Under the pieces are notes generated by a model. The model was not told the origin of the DNA. It was given only the letters and a program-made list of their open reading frames with translations, and did no database searches. Both the position numbers and the translations under genes were made by a program. Below, piece after piece: positions 45,286 through 55,700 of a DNA stretch of 64,000 nucleotides. Origin of the DNA: DATBHW01 sp035307385 (lineage in GTDB: Bacteria; Chloroflexota; Ktedonobacteria; Ktedonobacterales; DATBGS01). Location of the stretch: positions 62,001 to 126,000 of the forward strand of contig DATGID010000032.1 in assembly GCA_035307385.1 (NCBI GenBank). Reading direction: 5' to 3'. Every line of letters begins with the position of its first letter. Within the stretch, counting starts at the first letter, position 1.

Positions 45286-45534
45286 CGTGGCCCAAACATG
45301 GGTCATCCCGAATTTTTGAGAGCAGGTCCCGCCAGCCGTCGTGGGGTGGCGCAGCGGGGTGGACGGGTAGCGCCGCCTTCCAGGCGGCCAACGGAACGCG
45401 GAAGCGAACGTGGCTGCCCTGAGCGGTCCGCGGCGGCAGGTCAGCGTTTTGCCGCCTGGAAGGCGGCGCTCCGAAAGCTGCCGCCGCGCTGGGCTTGGCC
45501 CCCAATATTCGGGATGACGCATGTTTGGGCCACG
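45286..45534. mobile_element. 249-bp MITE-like element with 28-bp inverted ends and an internal REP pair
   Basis: Ends 45286-45313 and 45507-45534 are inverse complements with one mismatch. Inside is a second, perfect 20-bp inverted pair (45369-45388 and 45451-45470) that is the GTAG-CGCCGCC REP hairpin also found beside the RAYT gene at 61.9 kb. No coding capacity. The right end lies ten bases from the stop of the alcohol dehydrogenase gene. Confidence 0.75.
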
Positions 45535-45543
45535 TTTGGTGTG

Positions 45544-46713
45544 TTAGCCCATTTTGTTGATAGTGTTCGGCTGGGCCTGGGGCTTGATTACTACTTTGGT
45601 GAAGCCGTCGATGCGTTTGTCGAACTTTTCGTAGGCCATGGGGGCCTGGTCCAGCGAGACTTCGTGCGAGACGATGAAACTGGGCTTGGCGCGGCCAGAG
45701 CGAATGAGGTCGCGCAGATAGCGATTGTATTTCTTGACGTTGGCCTGGCCGGTGCCCATCGCCTGCCCTTTTTCCCAGAACTTGCCATAGGGCAGCATCA
45801 ACAGGCCCTGCTTCGCCTGGTCATTGGCCGCGCCGGGGTCGCTGGTCACGTACAGGCCGGGGACGCCGAGCCTGCCGGTGGCGTTGGTCACGTCGATCAG
45901 CGAAGAAAGCACCTGCGTGGGGTTTTCTTTGCCTGGCGCTTGCGGCGCGTGCGCCTGATAGCCAACGGCGTCAATCGATTTCATGACGCCATCGCCGCCG
46001 CGCATATCCCGAATCTGCTTGACGGCATCGCCCTTGGAGAAGTCGATGGGGGTCGCGCCCATCTGTTTGGCTTTGTTCAGGCGTTCCGGCACGCGGTCGA
46101 CGACATAGACCTCTGACGCGCCGCGCAGCAGGCAGCTATAGGCGGCCATCAAGCCAACCGGCCCCGCGCCAAAGACGGCCACGGTTTCACCAGGTTTCAC
46201 GGCAGCCAGTTCCGCGCCATGATAGCCCGTGGGGAAGACATCTGCCAGCAAGACATAGTCGTCTTCGTTTTCGTTTCCGGGCGGCAGTTTCAAGCAGTTG
46301 AAATCGGCGAAGGGCACGCGCAGGAACTCTGCCTGGCCGCCGCGATATGGCCCCATGCCGACGTAGCCATAAGCCCCACCGGCAAAGCCAGGGTTCACCG
46401 TCAGGCAGAAGCCGGTGTAGCCGCGTTCGCAGTTGAAGCAGAAGCCACAGGACACATTGAAGGGCATGACGACGCGATCACCTTTTTTCAAGCTGGTCAC
46501 GCCAGGGCCGGTTTCTTCGATGACGCCCATGTTTTCGTGCCCAAAGACCATGCCCGGCCTGGCTGCTGTGCGGCCTTCATACATGTGCAGGTCGGAGCCG
46601 CAGATGGCGGTGCTGGTGAGACGAACGATCACATCGTTGGGGTGCTCGATCTTGGGGTCGGGCACGTTTTCGACGCTGACTTTGAACGGTTCTTTATAGA
46701 CGACAGCTTTCAT
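45544..46713 (-). CDS. zinc-dependent alcohol dehydrogenase, glutathione-independent formaldehyde dehydrogenase type
   Basis: A 389-residue medium-chain dehydrogenase. Catalytic zinc ligands lie in TAICGSDLHMYEG and GHENMG, structural zinc cysteines in CGFCFNCERGYTGFC, and the NAD motif is VFGAGPVGLMAA. The internal GGAYGYVGMGPYRGG insert and the long C-terminal part point to the formaldehyde dehydrogenase (dismutating) subgroup rather than ordinary alcohol dehydrogenases. AAGGAG lies upstream. Confidence 0.88.
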   Translation of the reverse strand: MKAVVYKEPFKVSVENVPDPKIEHPNDVIVRLTSTAICGSDLHMYEGRTAARPGMVFGHENMGVIEETGPGVTSLKKGDRVVMPFNVSCGFCFNCERGYTGFCLTVNPGFAGGAYGYVGMGPYRGGQAEFLRVPFADFNCLKLPPGNENEDDYVLLADVFPTGYHGAELAAVKPGETVAVFGAGPVGLMAAYSCLLRGASEVYVVDRVPERLNKAKQMGATPIDFSKGDAVKQIRDMRGGDGVMKSIDAVGYQAHAPQAPGKENPTQVLSSLIDVTNATGRLGVPGLYVTSDPGAANDQAKQGLLMLPYGKFWEKGQAMGTGQANVKKYNRYLRDLIRSGRAKPSFIVSHEVSLDQAPMAYEKFDKRIDGFTKVVIKPQAQPNTINKMG

Positions 46714-47341
46714 CGATGCGTTTCTCCTTGTCGTGTTGGCGCGACGCTGCCTTTCTTAACAAAAGGGCTGTACGTTGCAAAGGTTGCCGACGGTGATGCG
46801 TGAAATTGGCCCTAAACTTGCTCGTTTTCGCCGGGTACAGCAGCCCCCAGCCTGGTGGTGAAGATATTGGCCGCCAGCGCCTGGGGGTGCATATCTTATG
46901 CCACTGGTGCGCCACGTCATACGTGTGTTTAGCGGAGGGGTAAAGCGACAAGGAGGAGGTGGATGAGGGAAGAAGGAGGAGATGTCACGAGAGAGCGGAG
47001 GATCGGTGACATCTCCTTCCGGGGGGAGGAGCCTCAATTCCTCTCCCAAATTATGGAACAAATATTCTAATTTGTCAAGAGAGGCAGAAGATGGCTTGTT
47101 GTGGTGAGGTTTGGAGATCAGGCGGCGTAGTTTCAGAGGGGTGCTCAATCCGGTCTTGTGTGTCCAATGGCAATAGACTCGATAAACGATATATATTATC
47201 ATTAATATGTCGCATTAGCTGCGTTTATGGCATCACATCTGCTGAAGTATGTCCATATATGCTTGCTCTCATTCCTGGGCCTGCGGCTTTGAACAGCGGC
47301 TTTGTCAGAGACGGCGTGTATGACGTTCAGAAAGAAGTGTG
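46714..47341. other. 630-base intergenic region, divergent promoters, one hairpin
   Basis: Separates the dehydrogenase (minus) from the histidine kinase (plus). Contains an 11-bp hairpin (46978-46988 with 47006-47016) rich in GGAG. The AT-rich part at 47180-47215 probably holds the kinase promoter. A 148-codon minus frame (46756-47202) lacks any protein-like character and is not called. Confidence 0.5.
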
Positions 47342-49690
47342 ATGATGGAGTACAATCCTCTCTATTGGCAGGCTGAACTCTTTCTGCGCTGGGAGGAAGG
47401 GCAGGCCCTGGCGGATATGCTTTCGTCCTTCGATGCGCGGCCCTCCGAGCCAGAGACAGCCAGCGCTGTGCCTCCCCCTGATGTCGCGGCGGAAACCACG
47501 CGCCGTTTAACGGCAGTTTTCTATGAGCAGGTAGATCGCGTGGCGCGTCGGCTGGGCGCTGCCTGCTGCGCGCTTTATCTGGTCGAGCCTGCCTCCAACG
47601 CTGCTGTGCCGGAAACAGGCTCCCAGCGCGCCGACGATGGCCTGCGTTCCGTTGAAACGTCTGGCAGGATGTCTCTGTCGCTGCGCGCCCTCTATGGCGC
47701 AGCCTGGAGCCAGGAAAGCGTTCGCCTGGGCGTGCCAACCACGCCTGATGGCCCGGTGATGCAGTCGCTGATTGACCAGAAGGTAGTGCCGAGCGAGCAG
47801 GCCGACCCGCCCATTTTGCAAGAATGGGCCAAAGCTCACCAGGTGCGGCGCTGGCTGTATATGCCCATTTTTGGCCGCCCCACGCGCTGGCCGCAGCCAC
47901 CAGGCGCAAAGGTGGCGCAGTCTGATGGGTTGGCTCGCGAATACACGGACCAGGCAGCGCCGCCGGTGATTCCGCTGGGTGTGCTGGCAGTAGGTCGTTC
48001 TGTGGATGCTTCTCCCTTTACGCCTGCTGATATGCGCCTGTTGAGCGATCAATGCGAGTATCTGGCCCTGGCTATCGAATATGTTCGGCTGCACGAGCAG
48101 GTGGATGTGGCCCGCGAACTGGGGAAACGCTATCAGGAGATGCTCAGTTCTGTGGCCGAGCGCGAGCGCATCCTTCAAGAACTGGATGAGGGCGTGCTGC
48201 TGGTGGCGCCCTTTGGTCGGATTGTGCATTTGAATTTGAAGGGCCGCGAATTGTTGGGCTGGCCGGAAAGCGTGGAGTTTGCCGCTGCGCCAGGCCGGGT
48301 GCAAGACTATGTGCCGGTGGAGATGCGCTCGATGCTGGGCGATGTGCTGCTGCTGGAGGATTGGCCGATGTTTCGGGCGCTGCGTGGCGAGCGGTTCACG
48401 AACAACGAACTGCGTTATCGCGGCCCGGATGGGCAGGAGCGCATGCTGGTCTTTAGCGGACGCCCGCTTTATGATGCCAAAGGCAAACTGGAATACGCGC
48501 TGCTGAGTTTTCACCGTGCTACCAGCGAACAGGCGGCGCGCGCAGAAATGGAGCAGATTGCCCGCCTGGCCGATCAGCGTTCGCTCTATGTTGGCTCGGT
48601 ACTGGAGGCCATGACCGACAGCCTGCTGGTGTGCAATCAGCATGGCGTGCTGCTGCTGGTGAATCCGGCGGGCAGGCGCATGCTTGGCATCGGGCGGGCG
48701 CAGTTGCGCTCGGGCCAGTATCATATCGCCCGCTTTGTGGAAGATTTCCAGGTGCGCACGCTCGGCGGGCAGCCGCTGGCGGTGGAGGATTTCCCGCTGA
48801 TGCGGGCGCTGCGCGGGGAAACGGTGCATGATATGCAGCTTACGCTGCACCGGCCCGACACCGGCTACGAGTGGCAGGTGCATGTGAGCGCGTCGCCCAT
48901 CAAGGCGCGGGTGGAGGGCAATCTGGCGGTGGGCGCGGTGGCTTTGCTGGTGGATGTGACCAAGGCGTGGTCGCTGGACCGCGCCAAAGATGAGTTTCTG
49001 GCGCTGGCGGCGCACGAGTTGAAGGGGCCGCTGACCTCGATTCGGGGGTTTGCTCAGTTGTTGCGGCGGGGGACAAAGCAAGCGCCGCAGGGTGTGGAGC
49101 GGCGCACCGATATGCAGTGGGTGGAGAAAATCGAGGCGCAGGCTGACCGCCTGGGGCGACTGATCGAGGAACTGACGGATGCCGCCCGCGCTGACCTGGG
49201 GAAGTTTGATCTGAAGGTGCGCGAGGTGCCGCTGGGGGCGTTGCTGCGCCGCGTGGCGGAGGCACAGCAAGTGACGACCGCCAAGCATCGGGTGACGGTG
49301 GACGCCCCGGCGACCGGCCTTTTTGTGGAGGGTGACGAAACGCGGCTGGAGCAGGTCTTTAGCAATCTGGTGGCGAATGCGATCAAATATTCTCCCAGTG
49401 GGGGCGATGTGACGATTGTGGTATCGAACCAGGAAGCGTTGGCGGCTCCGCGCATGATCGAGGTGGCAATCCACGATCAAGGCCAGGGCATTTCTGCCAA
49501 CGATCTGGAGCGCATCTTCACCCGTTTCACGCGAGCGGATACCGTGCGCGGCGTGCAAGGGTTGGGCCTTGGTCTCTATATTGCCCGCGCGATCATCGAG
49601 GCGCACGGCGGAACGATTCGCGCCGAAAGTCCCGGTCCGGGGCAGGGCAGTACCTTTGTCGTATGTCTGCCACGCGAGGAGCGCGCCTGA
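47342..49690 (+). CDS. GAF/PAS sensor histidine kinase
   Basis: A 783-residue soluble kinase. Residues about 60-255 look like a GAF domain; two PAS domains follow (about 285-400 and 425-545). The HisKA dimer domain has the phospho-accepting histidine 558 in AAHELKGPLTSIRG; the ATPase domain has NLVANAIKYSPSGG, DQGQGISANDLERIF and GLGLGLYIAR. No response regulator is adjacent, so it is an orphan. No membrane segment, so the stimulus is likely intracellular. Confidence 0.9.
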   Translation: MMEYNPLYWQAELFLRWEEGQALADMLSSFDARPSEPETASAVPPPDVAAETTRRLTAVFYEQVDRVARRLGAACCALYLVEPASNAAVPETGSQRADDGLRSVETSGRMSLSLRALYGAAWSQESVRLGVPTTPDGPVMQSLIDQKVVPSEQADPPILQEWAKAHQVRRWLYMPIFGRPTRWPQPPGAKVAQSDGLAREYTDQAAPPVIPLGVLAVGRSVDASPFTPADMRLLSDQCEYLALAIEYVRLHEQVDVARELGKRYQEMLSSVAERERILQELDEGVLLVAPFGRIVHLNLKGRELLGWPESVEFAAAPGRVQDYVPVEMRSMLGDVLLLEDWPMFRALRGERFTNNELRYRGPDGQERMLVFSGRPLYDAKGKLEYALLSFHRATSEQAARAEMEQIARLADQRSLYVGSVLEAMTDSLLVCNQHGVLLLVNPAGRRMLGIGRAQLRSGQYHIARFVEDFQVRTLGGQPLAVEDFPLMRALRGETVHDMQLTLHRPDTGYEWQVHVSASPIKARVEGNLAVGAVALLVDVTKAWSLDRAKDEFLALAAHELKGPLTSIRGFAQLLRRGTKQAPQGVERRTDMQWVEKIEAQADRLGRLIEELTDAARADLGKFDLKVREVPLGALLRRVAEAQQVTTAKHRVTVDAPATGLFVEGDETRLEQVFSNLVANAIKYSPSGGDVTIVVSNQEALAAPRMIEVAIHDQGQGISANDLERIFTRFTRADTVRGVQGLGLGLYIARAIIEAHGGTIRAESPGPGQGSTFVVCLPREERA

Positions 49691-49891
49691 GAGCCACATC
49701 TGGCAAGCGCGCTTGTCTGGCGTTGCTGAGTCTGATATAATGGCTGCGTTTTCCTGCCAAGACGGTTTGCGGCAGGCAGGAGAGCAAGAGATTCGCGCCA
49801 TCGCGGGAAATGGGGGCAGGCACGGGCGCGCGAGGCGAAGCTGAGCATGCGGAAATTCGGTTACGCCAGCGCCCGCTGCCGGAGGCAGAGT

Positions 49892-51088
49892 ATGACACGT
49901 TGCTGGAATTGCGGTTTGCCAGATGTGGCTGAACGCTGCCAACGCTGCGGCGCGCCACAGGAGCAAGCCCGGCGAGGAGCGCCACCACCTGCCGGTCCGC
50001 CAGGCGGCTTTCAGCCGCCGCCTGGATTTATTATCAACGGCGCGCCTGCTGATCATCGCCCCTCCGGGGGTCCGAGCGGCCCGATGTTCCCTCCAGGGCA
50101 CCCCAGCGGTCCATTGCCACCTTCTGGCCCACAAAGCGGACAGTTTCGGCCTGCGGGCTTTCCCAGTGGCCCGCTGCCATCGAGAGGAAATCCCAGCGGG
50201 CCGCTGCCGCCTGCCGGTGGCTATCCGCCGCGTGGTCCGGCTCCCGGCGGGCGGTCCCATCCCAACGCTGGCCCGCCAGGCTGGGATGAGCCAGAGATGC
50301 CGCCTGCGCCCCGCCGGAGCGCGAGCATGCCGCTGCCTTCGCGCTCTGGGCCACTCCCATTCGAGGATGAGCGTCTGCCCCCGGAGTATCAGCGTGGCGC
50401 GCCGCCGCCGAGGTCTGGCGGCAGACCGCCAACCCGGCCAACGCCGCCGCCCCAGGCTCCCAGGGGATGGGAGGATGCGGGCGCGGCTCCCGTGCCGGAG
50501 TTCAGGCAGCAGAGCGGCGACTTCCGCGCGGGGAATCGCCGGGATGAGGTCGCGCCGAAGCAGATCGAGCGGCGCGCAGAGCCGGTCTGGGATGATGATG
50601 AGCGCTGGAGCTTGAACCGCGATCCAGACGCATTGACCCTTTCGGCGATGACCAATGCCATCCTTGGCGGCGCGATTGGCGGCGTGCTGGGTGGGGCGCT
50701 CTGGGTTGGGGCGGTGGTGGTGACGGGTCTTTCCATGCCCTATCTGGCTGTTGTGGTGGGTCTGCTGGCCGGAGTAGGCGCGCGGATGGCCCTGGAGCAG
50801 ACGCGCCCATGGATTATCGGCGCGTTTGGGGCGCTGGGCGCGGCGCTGGCTTTCCTGGTGACGCAGTACGCTTTGTTCGATTATGGGCTGATTCATCAAG
50901 GGCTGGCGACGGGCCTGTTTGCCCTTTCGCCGCTGCGTTTCCCCCAGGTGTATATCGATTATGTGACGGGCGTTTCTGATGATGTGACTCATTCGCTGGG
51001 GTTCTCTGGCGAGCATCCGCTGGATATGGGCGTGCTGCTGGCCTGCATGACGGTCTGCTGGCTGGTGTTGGTGCGCCGCAAACGGTAG
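49892..51088 (+). CDS. zinc-ribbon, proline-rich membrane protein
   Basis: The start MTRCWNCGLPDVAERCQRCG is a CxxC...CxxC zinc ribbon; a 220-residue Pro/Gly/Ser-rich disordered region with SGPL repeats follows, then about four helices (from residue 255). GGAGG precedes the ATG. Family unknown. The long minus-strand reading frame here (47507-51139) is a compositional shadow. Confidence 0.7.
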   Translation: MTRCWNCGLPDVAERCQRCGAPQEQARRGAPPPAGPPGGFQPPPGFIINGAPADHRPSGGPSGPMFPPGHPSGPLPPSGPQSGQFRPAGFPSGPLPSRGNPSGPLPPAGGYPPRGPAPGGRSHPNAGPPGWDEPEMPPAPRRSASMPLPSRSGPLPFEDERLPPEYQRGAPPPRSGGRPPTRPTPPPQAPRGWEDAGAAPVPEFRQQSGDFRAGNRRDEVAPKQIERRAEPVWDDDERWSLNRDPDALTLSAMTNAILGGAIGGVLGGALWVGAVVVTGLSMPYLAVVVGLLAGVGARMALEQTRPWIIGAFGALGAALAFLVTQYALFDYGLIHQGLATGLFALSPLRFPQVYIDYVTGVSDDVTHSLGFSGEHPLDMGVLLACMTVCWLVLVRRKR

Positions 51089-51194
51089 CGGCAGGTGGTA
51101 ATATGGAAGAGCTGCACGGGCAGATGTGACATAATACAAGAAAGCTGTTGAGTTGTATTTTGCTCTCTTCTGAAAAAACTCTGGAATCAGACGA

Positions 51195-51857
51195 ATGAAT
51201 GATCGACGTTATCGCAATCCGGCGCGGACTCCGCCCCCCAACAGCCTGCCGCGCGAGTCGCGCGAGCGCTGGGAAGGTGGCCCTCCGCCTGAGTACGAGG
51301 AAGAATATAGCCCTCGGCCTCCACGGCGGACACGGGACTTTGGCAGCGCGCCGGATCAGCGACCCCCACGCAGCCCATCAGGACCGGTTCCGCCGCAGCG
51401 CCCGCCACGTTTCAGAGATGATGGCGACCCTGGCCTGGAGCGTCGCCCGTCGCGCAGTTCCCGCGATATGGGGATGCCGCCGCGCGGACCACGCTATCCG
51501 GATGGTGAGCGCCCTGAACGCCCTGAGCGCCCAGGTCGCGGCATGGGCAGGCCCGATGGTCGCGATGGTCGGCCTGGCTCGCGCCCTGGATTGGATGAGG
51601 GGCCAGGCATGCGCCCACGGCGTCCGCGCCCGCCAGGCAGCCAGCCGCGCCGGAGGCGAAGTTCGGCCCGCCGCAGATTGCACGCGCGCTATCGCTATGG
51701 CGCGCTGGTTGGTCTGATGCTTTTTGCTGCTGTCGGTGGGATTAGCCTGGGCTTTTCTGATATAGGGGGGCATAACGTCAGCGTTGGTTTGATTCTGGCC
51801 GCCGTTCCCGCGCTGCTGGTGAGCATGGGATGCGCGGCGGTCTATATCTATTTCTGA
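51195..51857 (+). CDS. Pro/Arg-rich protein with two C-terminal helices
   Basis: The first 155 residues are Pro, Arg and Gly-rich and disordered; two helices end the protein (YGALVGLMLFAAVGGISLGF and VGLILAAVPALLVSMGC). Composition is like the zinc-ribbon gene before it, so the two may work together. Weak ribosome site. Confidence 0.65.
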   Translation: MNDRRYRNPARTPPPNSLPRESRERWEGGPPPEYEEEYSPRPPRRTRDFGSAPDQRPPRSPSGPVPPQRPPRFRDDGDPGLERRPSRSSRDMGMPPRGPRYPDGERPERPERPGRGMGRPDGRDGRPGSRPGLDEGPGMRPRRPRPPGSQPRRRRSSARRRLHARYRYGALVGLMLFAAVGGISLGFSDIGGHNVSVGLILAAVPALLVSMGCAAVYIYF

Positions 51858-51884
51858 TGCGTCTGCCAGGTGCTAAAAAAGGAG

Positions 51885-51919
51885 CAGCGGGCCAGCATCA
51901 TAGCTGGCCCGCTGTTTTT
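51885..51919. terminator. bidirectional intrinsic terminator
   Basis: 12-bp stem (51885-51896 with 51903-51914), six-base loop, T run to 51919; a run of A on the other side serves the minus-strand pilin gene. Confidence 0.85.
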
Positions 51920-51981
51920 GCCCTCGTTTCTTCCCCGGCCTCAGACACATTATCCCCACAGAGAGGCGCTGCGCTCATCCC

Positions 51982-52149
51982 TTAGAGGCCGTTGGTGATG
52001 GTGCTGAAAATCTGCCCGATCTGCGGTCCCATCAGGACCAGGATGGCGATCACCACGATAGCGACCAATGCGATGATGAGTGCGTATTCCACCAGTCCCT
52101 GACCGCGTTCGGCTTCCCGCCGATTTTTTGAGAATAGCCGGTTCACCAT
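51982..52149 (-). CDS. Flp/Fap-type pilin
   Basis: A 55-residue prepilin, too small for ordinary gene callers. After a basic N terminus (MVNRLFSKNRREAERG) it has the prepilin motif QGLVEYALIIALVAIVVIA, with the conserved Glu at position +5 of the mature protein, and a short tail GPQIGQIFSTITNGL. This is the major subunit of tight-adherence pili. GAGGAG lies eight bases upstream. The Tad secretion genes are not in the window. Confidence 0.85.
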   Translation of the reverse strand: MVNRLFSKNRREAERGQGLVEYALIIALVAIVVIAILVLMGPQIGQIFSTITNGL

Positions 52150-52484
52150 AAGCGATTACTCCTCATTGTGTCTGATTTGGGGGCATAGCAGTGGCCTCGA
52201 AAATAACTCGAAATGAAAAACAGCAAAAACCCACTACCTGTCTCGCCATAATCAATATACACAAGGCGTTCGCTCCTGTCTAGCAAAATAGCCCATTTGG
52301 GTAGCGCCTGTCTGTTTCGCTCTTTTCTGCCGGGTTTCGGGTAGACCAGCTAGGTATGGTCCGTGCGAACCCGAAAGAGGGGATTTATCCCTGCGCCCAG
52401 GCGTGCGCGGGCGTGGTGGCGCACGTGTCGCGTTTGTGGGTGCGTTCGGAAGTCTCGTTTCTTGCAGAGAAAGGACAAGCAACA
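52150..52484. other. intergenic region with leader of the DUF2795 gene
   Basis: No gene is evident. The AT-rich part near 52240-52280 probably holds the pilin promoter; the remainder leads the DUF2795 gene. An in-frame ATG at 52356 for that gene has no ribosome site. Confidence 0.5.
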
Positions 52485-52691
52485 ATGTCGCATGGTGTAG
52501 GCGGAGAGTCGCCTGCCAATGTGCAGAAGTACCTCAAAGGCGTAGATTATCCGGCAAAGAAGCAGGAATTGATGGACCAGGCCAAGAAGAACGGCGCGCC
52601 ACAGGAAGTGGTGCAGGTGATTCAGCAGTTCCCCAACAAGGAGTTTGCCGGGCCACAGGATGTGATGAAAGCCTACGGAGATATACGCTAG
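52485..52691 (+). CDS. single-domain DUF2795 protein
   Basis: A 68-residue protein made of one DUF2795 domain: NVQKYLKGVDYPAKKQELMD then NKEFAGPQDVMKAYG. Small soluble helical proteins of this family are common in Ktedonobacteria and Actinobacteria, function unknown. AAAGGA precedes the ATG. It converges with the seven-repeat DUF2795 membrane protein, separated by a 29-bp hairpin. Confidence 0.8.
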   Translation: MSHGVGGESPANVQKYLKGVDYPAKKQELMDQAKKNGAPQEVVQVIQQFPNKEFAGPQDVMKAYGDIR

Positions 52692-52700
52692 GCGCTGATG

Positions 52701-52761
52701 GTTCATCCCAAGCGAAAGGCGGCGCGGGGTAACCCCGCGCCGCCTTTCGCTTGGGATGAAC
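52701..52761. terminator. 29-bp hairpin between convergent DUF2795 genes
   Basis: Arms 52701-52729 and 52733-52761 are perfectly complementary around a three-base loop; it lies between the two stops and should terminate both transcripts. Confidence 0.8.
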
Positions 52762-52768
52762 TGCGATG

Positions 52769-55700
52769 CTACTGGGTGGTTTCATCGTCCGTGATGTGAT
52801 GCCCATAGCCGCGCATGACATCCGTCATGCCGGTGAAGCGGTGATGTTCTGGCAGCCCTTCCAGACGGGCGATCATGTTCGCCGGAGCCTCGTTCTGGCG
52901 CGCCTGCGTCAGCAATTGGTCGCGGGTGGCCGGATAGTGAATCCCGCGCAGGTAGTGGGCAAACTCTCTGACGCCGATGCCCTTCAGGCCCTCCTCTTCA
53001 TCTGAGGTGGGAACGATGGTGACGGTCTTCTCGTCGTCCTCATCCTCTTCGTCTTCCTCGACGTGGTGCGTTGAGTAGCTGCGCACGACTTCGGTCAGAC
53101 TGGCAAATGTGACGGTCTCGCTGAGCGTTTCCAGCCAGCCTATCAGCTTTCCGGGCGCTTTATTGGCGCGGGCGTGGGCCAGCAACTCATCGCGGGTGGC
53201 CGGATACGTCGCGCCGCGCAGGTAACGATGATAGGCGTAGCCAATCATCACGTCGCGCACGTTGATGAAGCTGTGCGTTTCGTCCAACTCTTCCAACCTG
53301 GCGATCATGTTGGGTGGCGCGTTATTGGCGCGCGCCTGCTCGATCAACTGCGCGCGGGTGGCCGGATAATCGACGCCGTGCAGGTAGCGCTGGAACTCGA
53401 TGATGCCGATGCGGCTGGAAACCGCGGGTGCTGCGGCAGCGGCAGGCGTCTCGGCAGCAGTTGCCGCGCCCGCGCCGCTCTCCGCTTCCTCCGCGATTTC
53501 TTCCTCATCGTGATGGTGGGTGGCATAGCTGCGCACGACTTCGGTCAGGCTGGCGAAGGTGACGGTGGCGCTCAAGGTCTCTAGCCAGAGGATGAGCTTC
53601 TTCGGCGCGTTATTGGCGCGAGCGTGGGCCAGCAGTTGGTCGCGGGTGGCCGGATACGTCGCGCCGCGCAGATAGCGGTGGTAGGCATAGCCGATCATCA
53701 CGTCGCGCACGCTGATGAAGCTGTGCGTTTCGTCCAGTTCTTCCAGGCGAGTAATCATATTGGGCGGCGCGTTGTTGGCGCGGGCCTGGGCAATCAGTTG
53801 TTCGCGCGTGGCCGGATAATCGACGCCGTGCAGATAATGCTGGAACTCGGTGATCCTGATGCCTTTGGAGGCGCTGACCTGATCGGCAGCGGCTGAATCT
53901 GTCGCGGCGGCTGCGCCAGTCGCGACGGGAGCGGCTTCGAGGAGGGTTGCGTCGTCCGCGCTCTCTTCGCCCTTTTCCTCCAGGTGCTTGGTGTGGCTGC
54001 GCAGCACTTCCGCCAGGCTGGCAAAAACCACGGTGGCTTCCAGGCCCTCCAGCCAGCTAATCAGTTTGGGCGGCGCGTTATTGGCGCGGGCGTGGGCCAG
54101 CAGTTGGTCGCGGGTGGCCGGATAGCGGACGCCGCGCAGGTAGCGATGATAGGCATAGCCGCGCATCACTTCGCTGACGCTGACGAAGGTGTAGCCCTCT
54201 TCCAGCACTTCCAGGCGGGCGATCATGTTGGGTGGCGCGTTGTTGGCGCGGGCCTGGGCAATGAGTTGTTCGCGCGTGGCCGGATAATGAATGCCGCGTA
54301 GATAATGCTGGAACTCGGTGATGGAGATGCGGTCAGAGACCTCGCTGACGGGGGTATGCCCAATCAGCAGAGTATCTTCGGCAATATCGGGATTTTCGTG
54401 CGCGGCCCCGGCTGCGCCTGCCAGGATGGCCCCGGCGGCTGCCGCAGCGCCCACGCCGATGATGGTATCTTCGGCGATGTCGGGGTTTTCGTGCGCGGCC
54501 CCAGCAACTTCGGCGTCGGCAGATGGCAGGGTTGGCGGCTCTGGCTCTTCCTTGGGCGGAATCTCCGGCTCGGCCAGGGGTGGGGTCACCGGAACCGGAC
54601 GCGCCGGGTGCAGTGGGACGGCTGTTTGCGCGCCGGTGGTGCGCCGCGAAGCTGGCGTGGTGGGCTGCGTTGGCTCGGCAACGACGACGGCCTCTTGAAC
54701 GGCGACGGCGCTGTATTGGACGGTGCTGATCTTCTGGGCCGTTGCCGTGGCAAAATGCATTTCGCTGTCGCGGCGGGCGCGGTGAATCAGCAGGAAGAGG
54801 ACAGGGGCCAGGAAGGCCAGCGCGATGCCAACTGTGGCAGCGGCAGCAACCGCACCGACAAGCGCCGCGACGACTGCCACGGCGGCGACCAGCAGCAAGA
54901 GCAGCGCGCCACCCCAGCGGCGGAAGAAGCGATTCTGCGCCGGATGGCGCTGATTGCGATGCCCGCCATGCAGCGCCAGGGCGGCGCTGCCCCCGCCAGA
55001 AACCGCGTAGGTGGCCGTCTCGGCTTCTTCCACCTCGATCAGATCGAGTTCCCCTTCCTCTTCGAGGATGAGTTCTTCGGTGACGAAGACACGCTCGGTG
55101 AAGGTGCCCCAGGCGGTCTCGCGCTCTTCGACGGTCATCGTCTCGGAAGTGAAGACGGTTTCGCCGCGTCCGATGCGATAGCTGCTGAAGCCGCTGACCC
55201 AGATGGCGGCCAATTCCTCGCGGTTAAGCGCCGCGCCGTCGCCCAGCACCTCGACGCGGCGGCGGCGACGGCTGGCAAGCAGCAGAACGAGCAGTTCGGC
55301 CCCGATTGCCAGCAGCCACAGCACCAGCAGGAGGACGATCACCTGCGCGATGGTTGAGACGGCTGTGCCGACGATGATGCCCACCGCCAGGAGGATGACG
55401 CCGAGTGCCAGCGGAGCCAAAAAGACGACGCCCCGGCGGGTGTTGCGGTCTTGCGGCGTGCGCAAATCGCGGTGCCTGCGGGCGTGTTTGTTGCTCAGGA
55501 CGACGTAGTTAAAGGATTCGACCAGGATAAACAATGGAATCGCCAGGACCAGCAGCGAGACGCTCGCGCCGGTAATCAGCGAGCCGGGGAAGTAGTGGTC
55601 GATCAAGCCCAGCGCGCCGAGCAACCCTAGCACAATGGTGGCAATGGTCAAGAGAAAATGAATAGAGCAGACCATCGAGCAGACTTCTTTGGGGCGCAGA

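Noticed and set aside
46756..47202. A 148-codon minus-strand frame between the dehydrogenase and histidine kinase genes
   Set aside because: Pro/Arg-rich with no ribosome site or family resemblance; overlaps the likely promoter region.
47507..51139. A 1210-codon open frame on the minus strand, opposite the histidine kinase and zinc-ribbon genes
   Set aside because: The product is a His/Arg/Gln-rich compositional shadow; the plus strand there encodes a complete PAS histidine kinase with all motifs.
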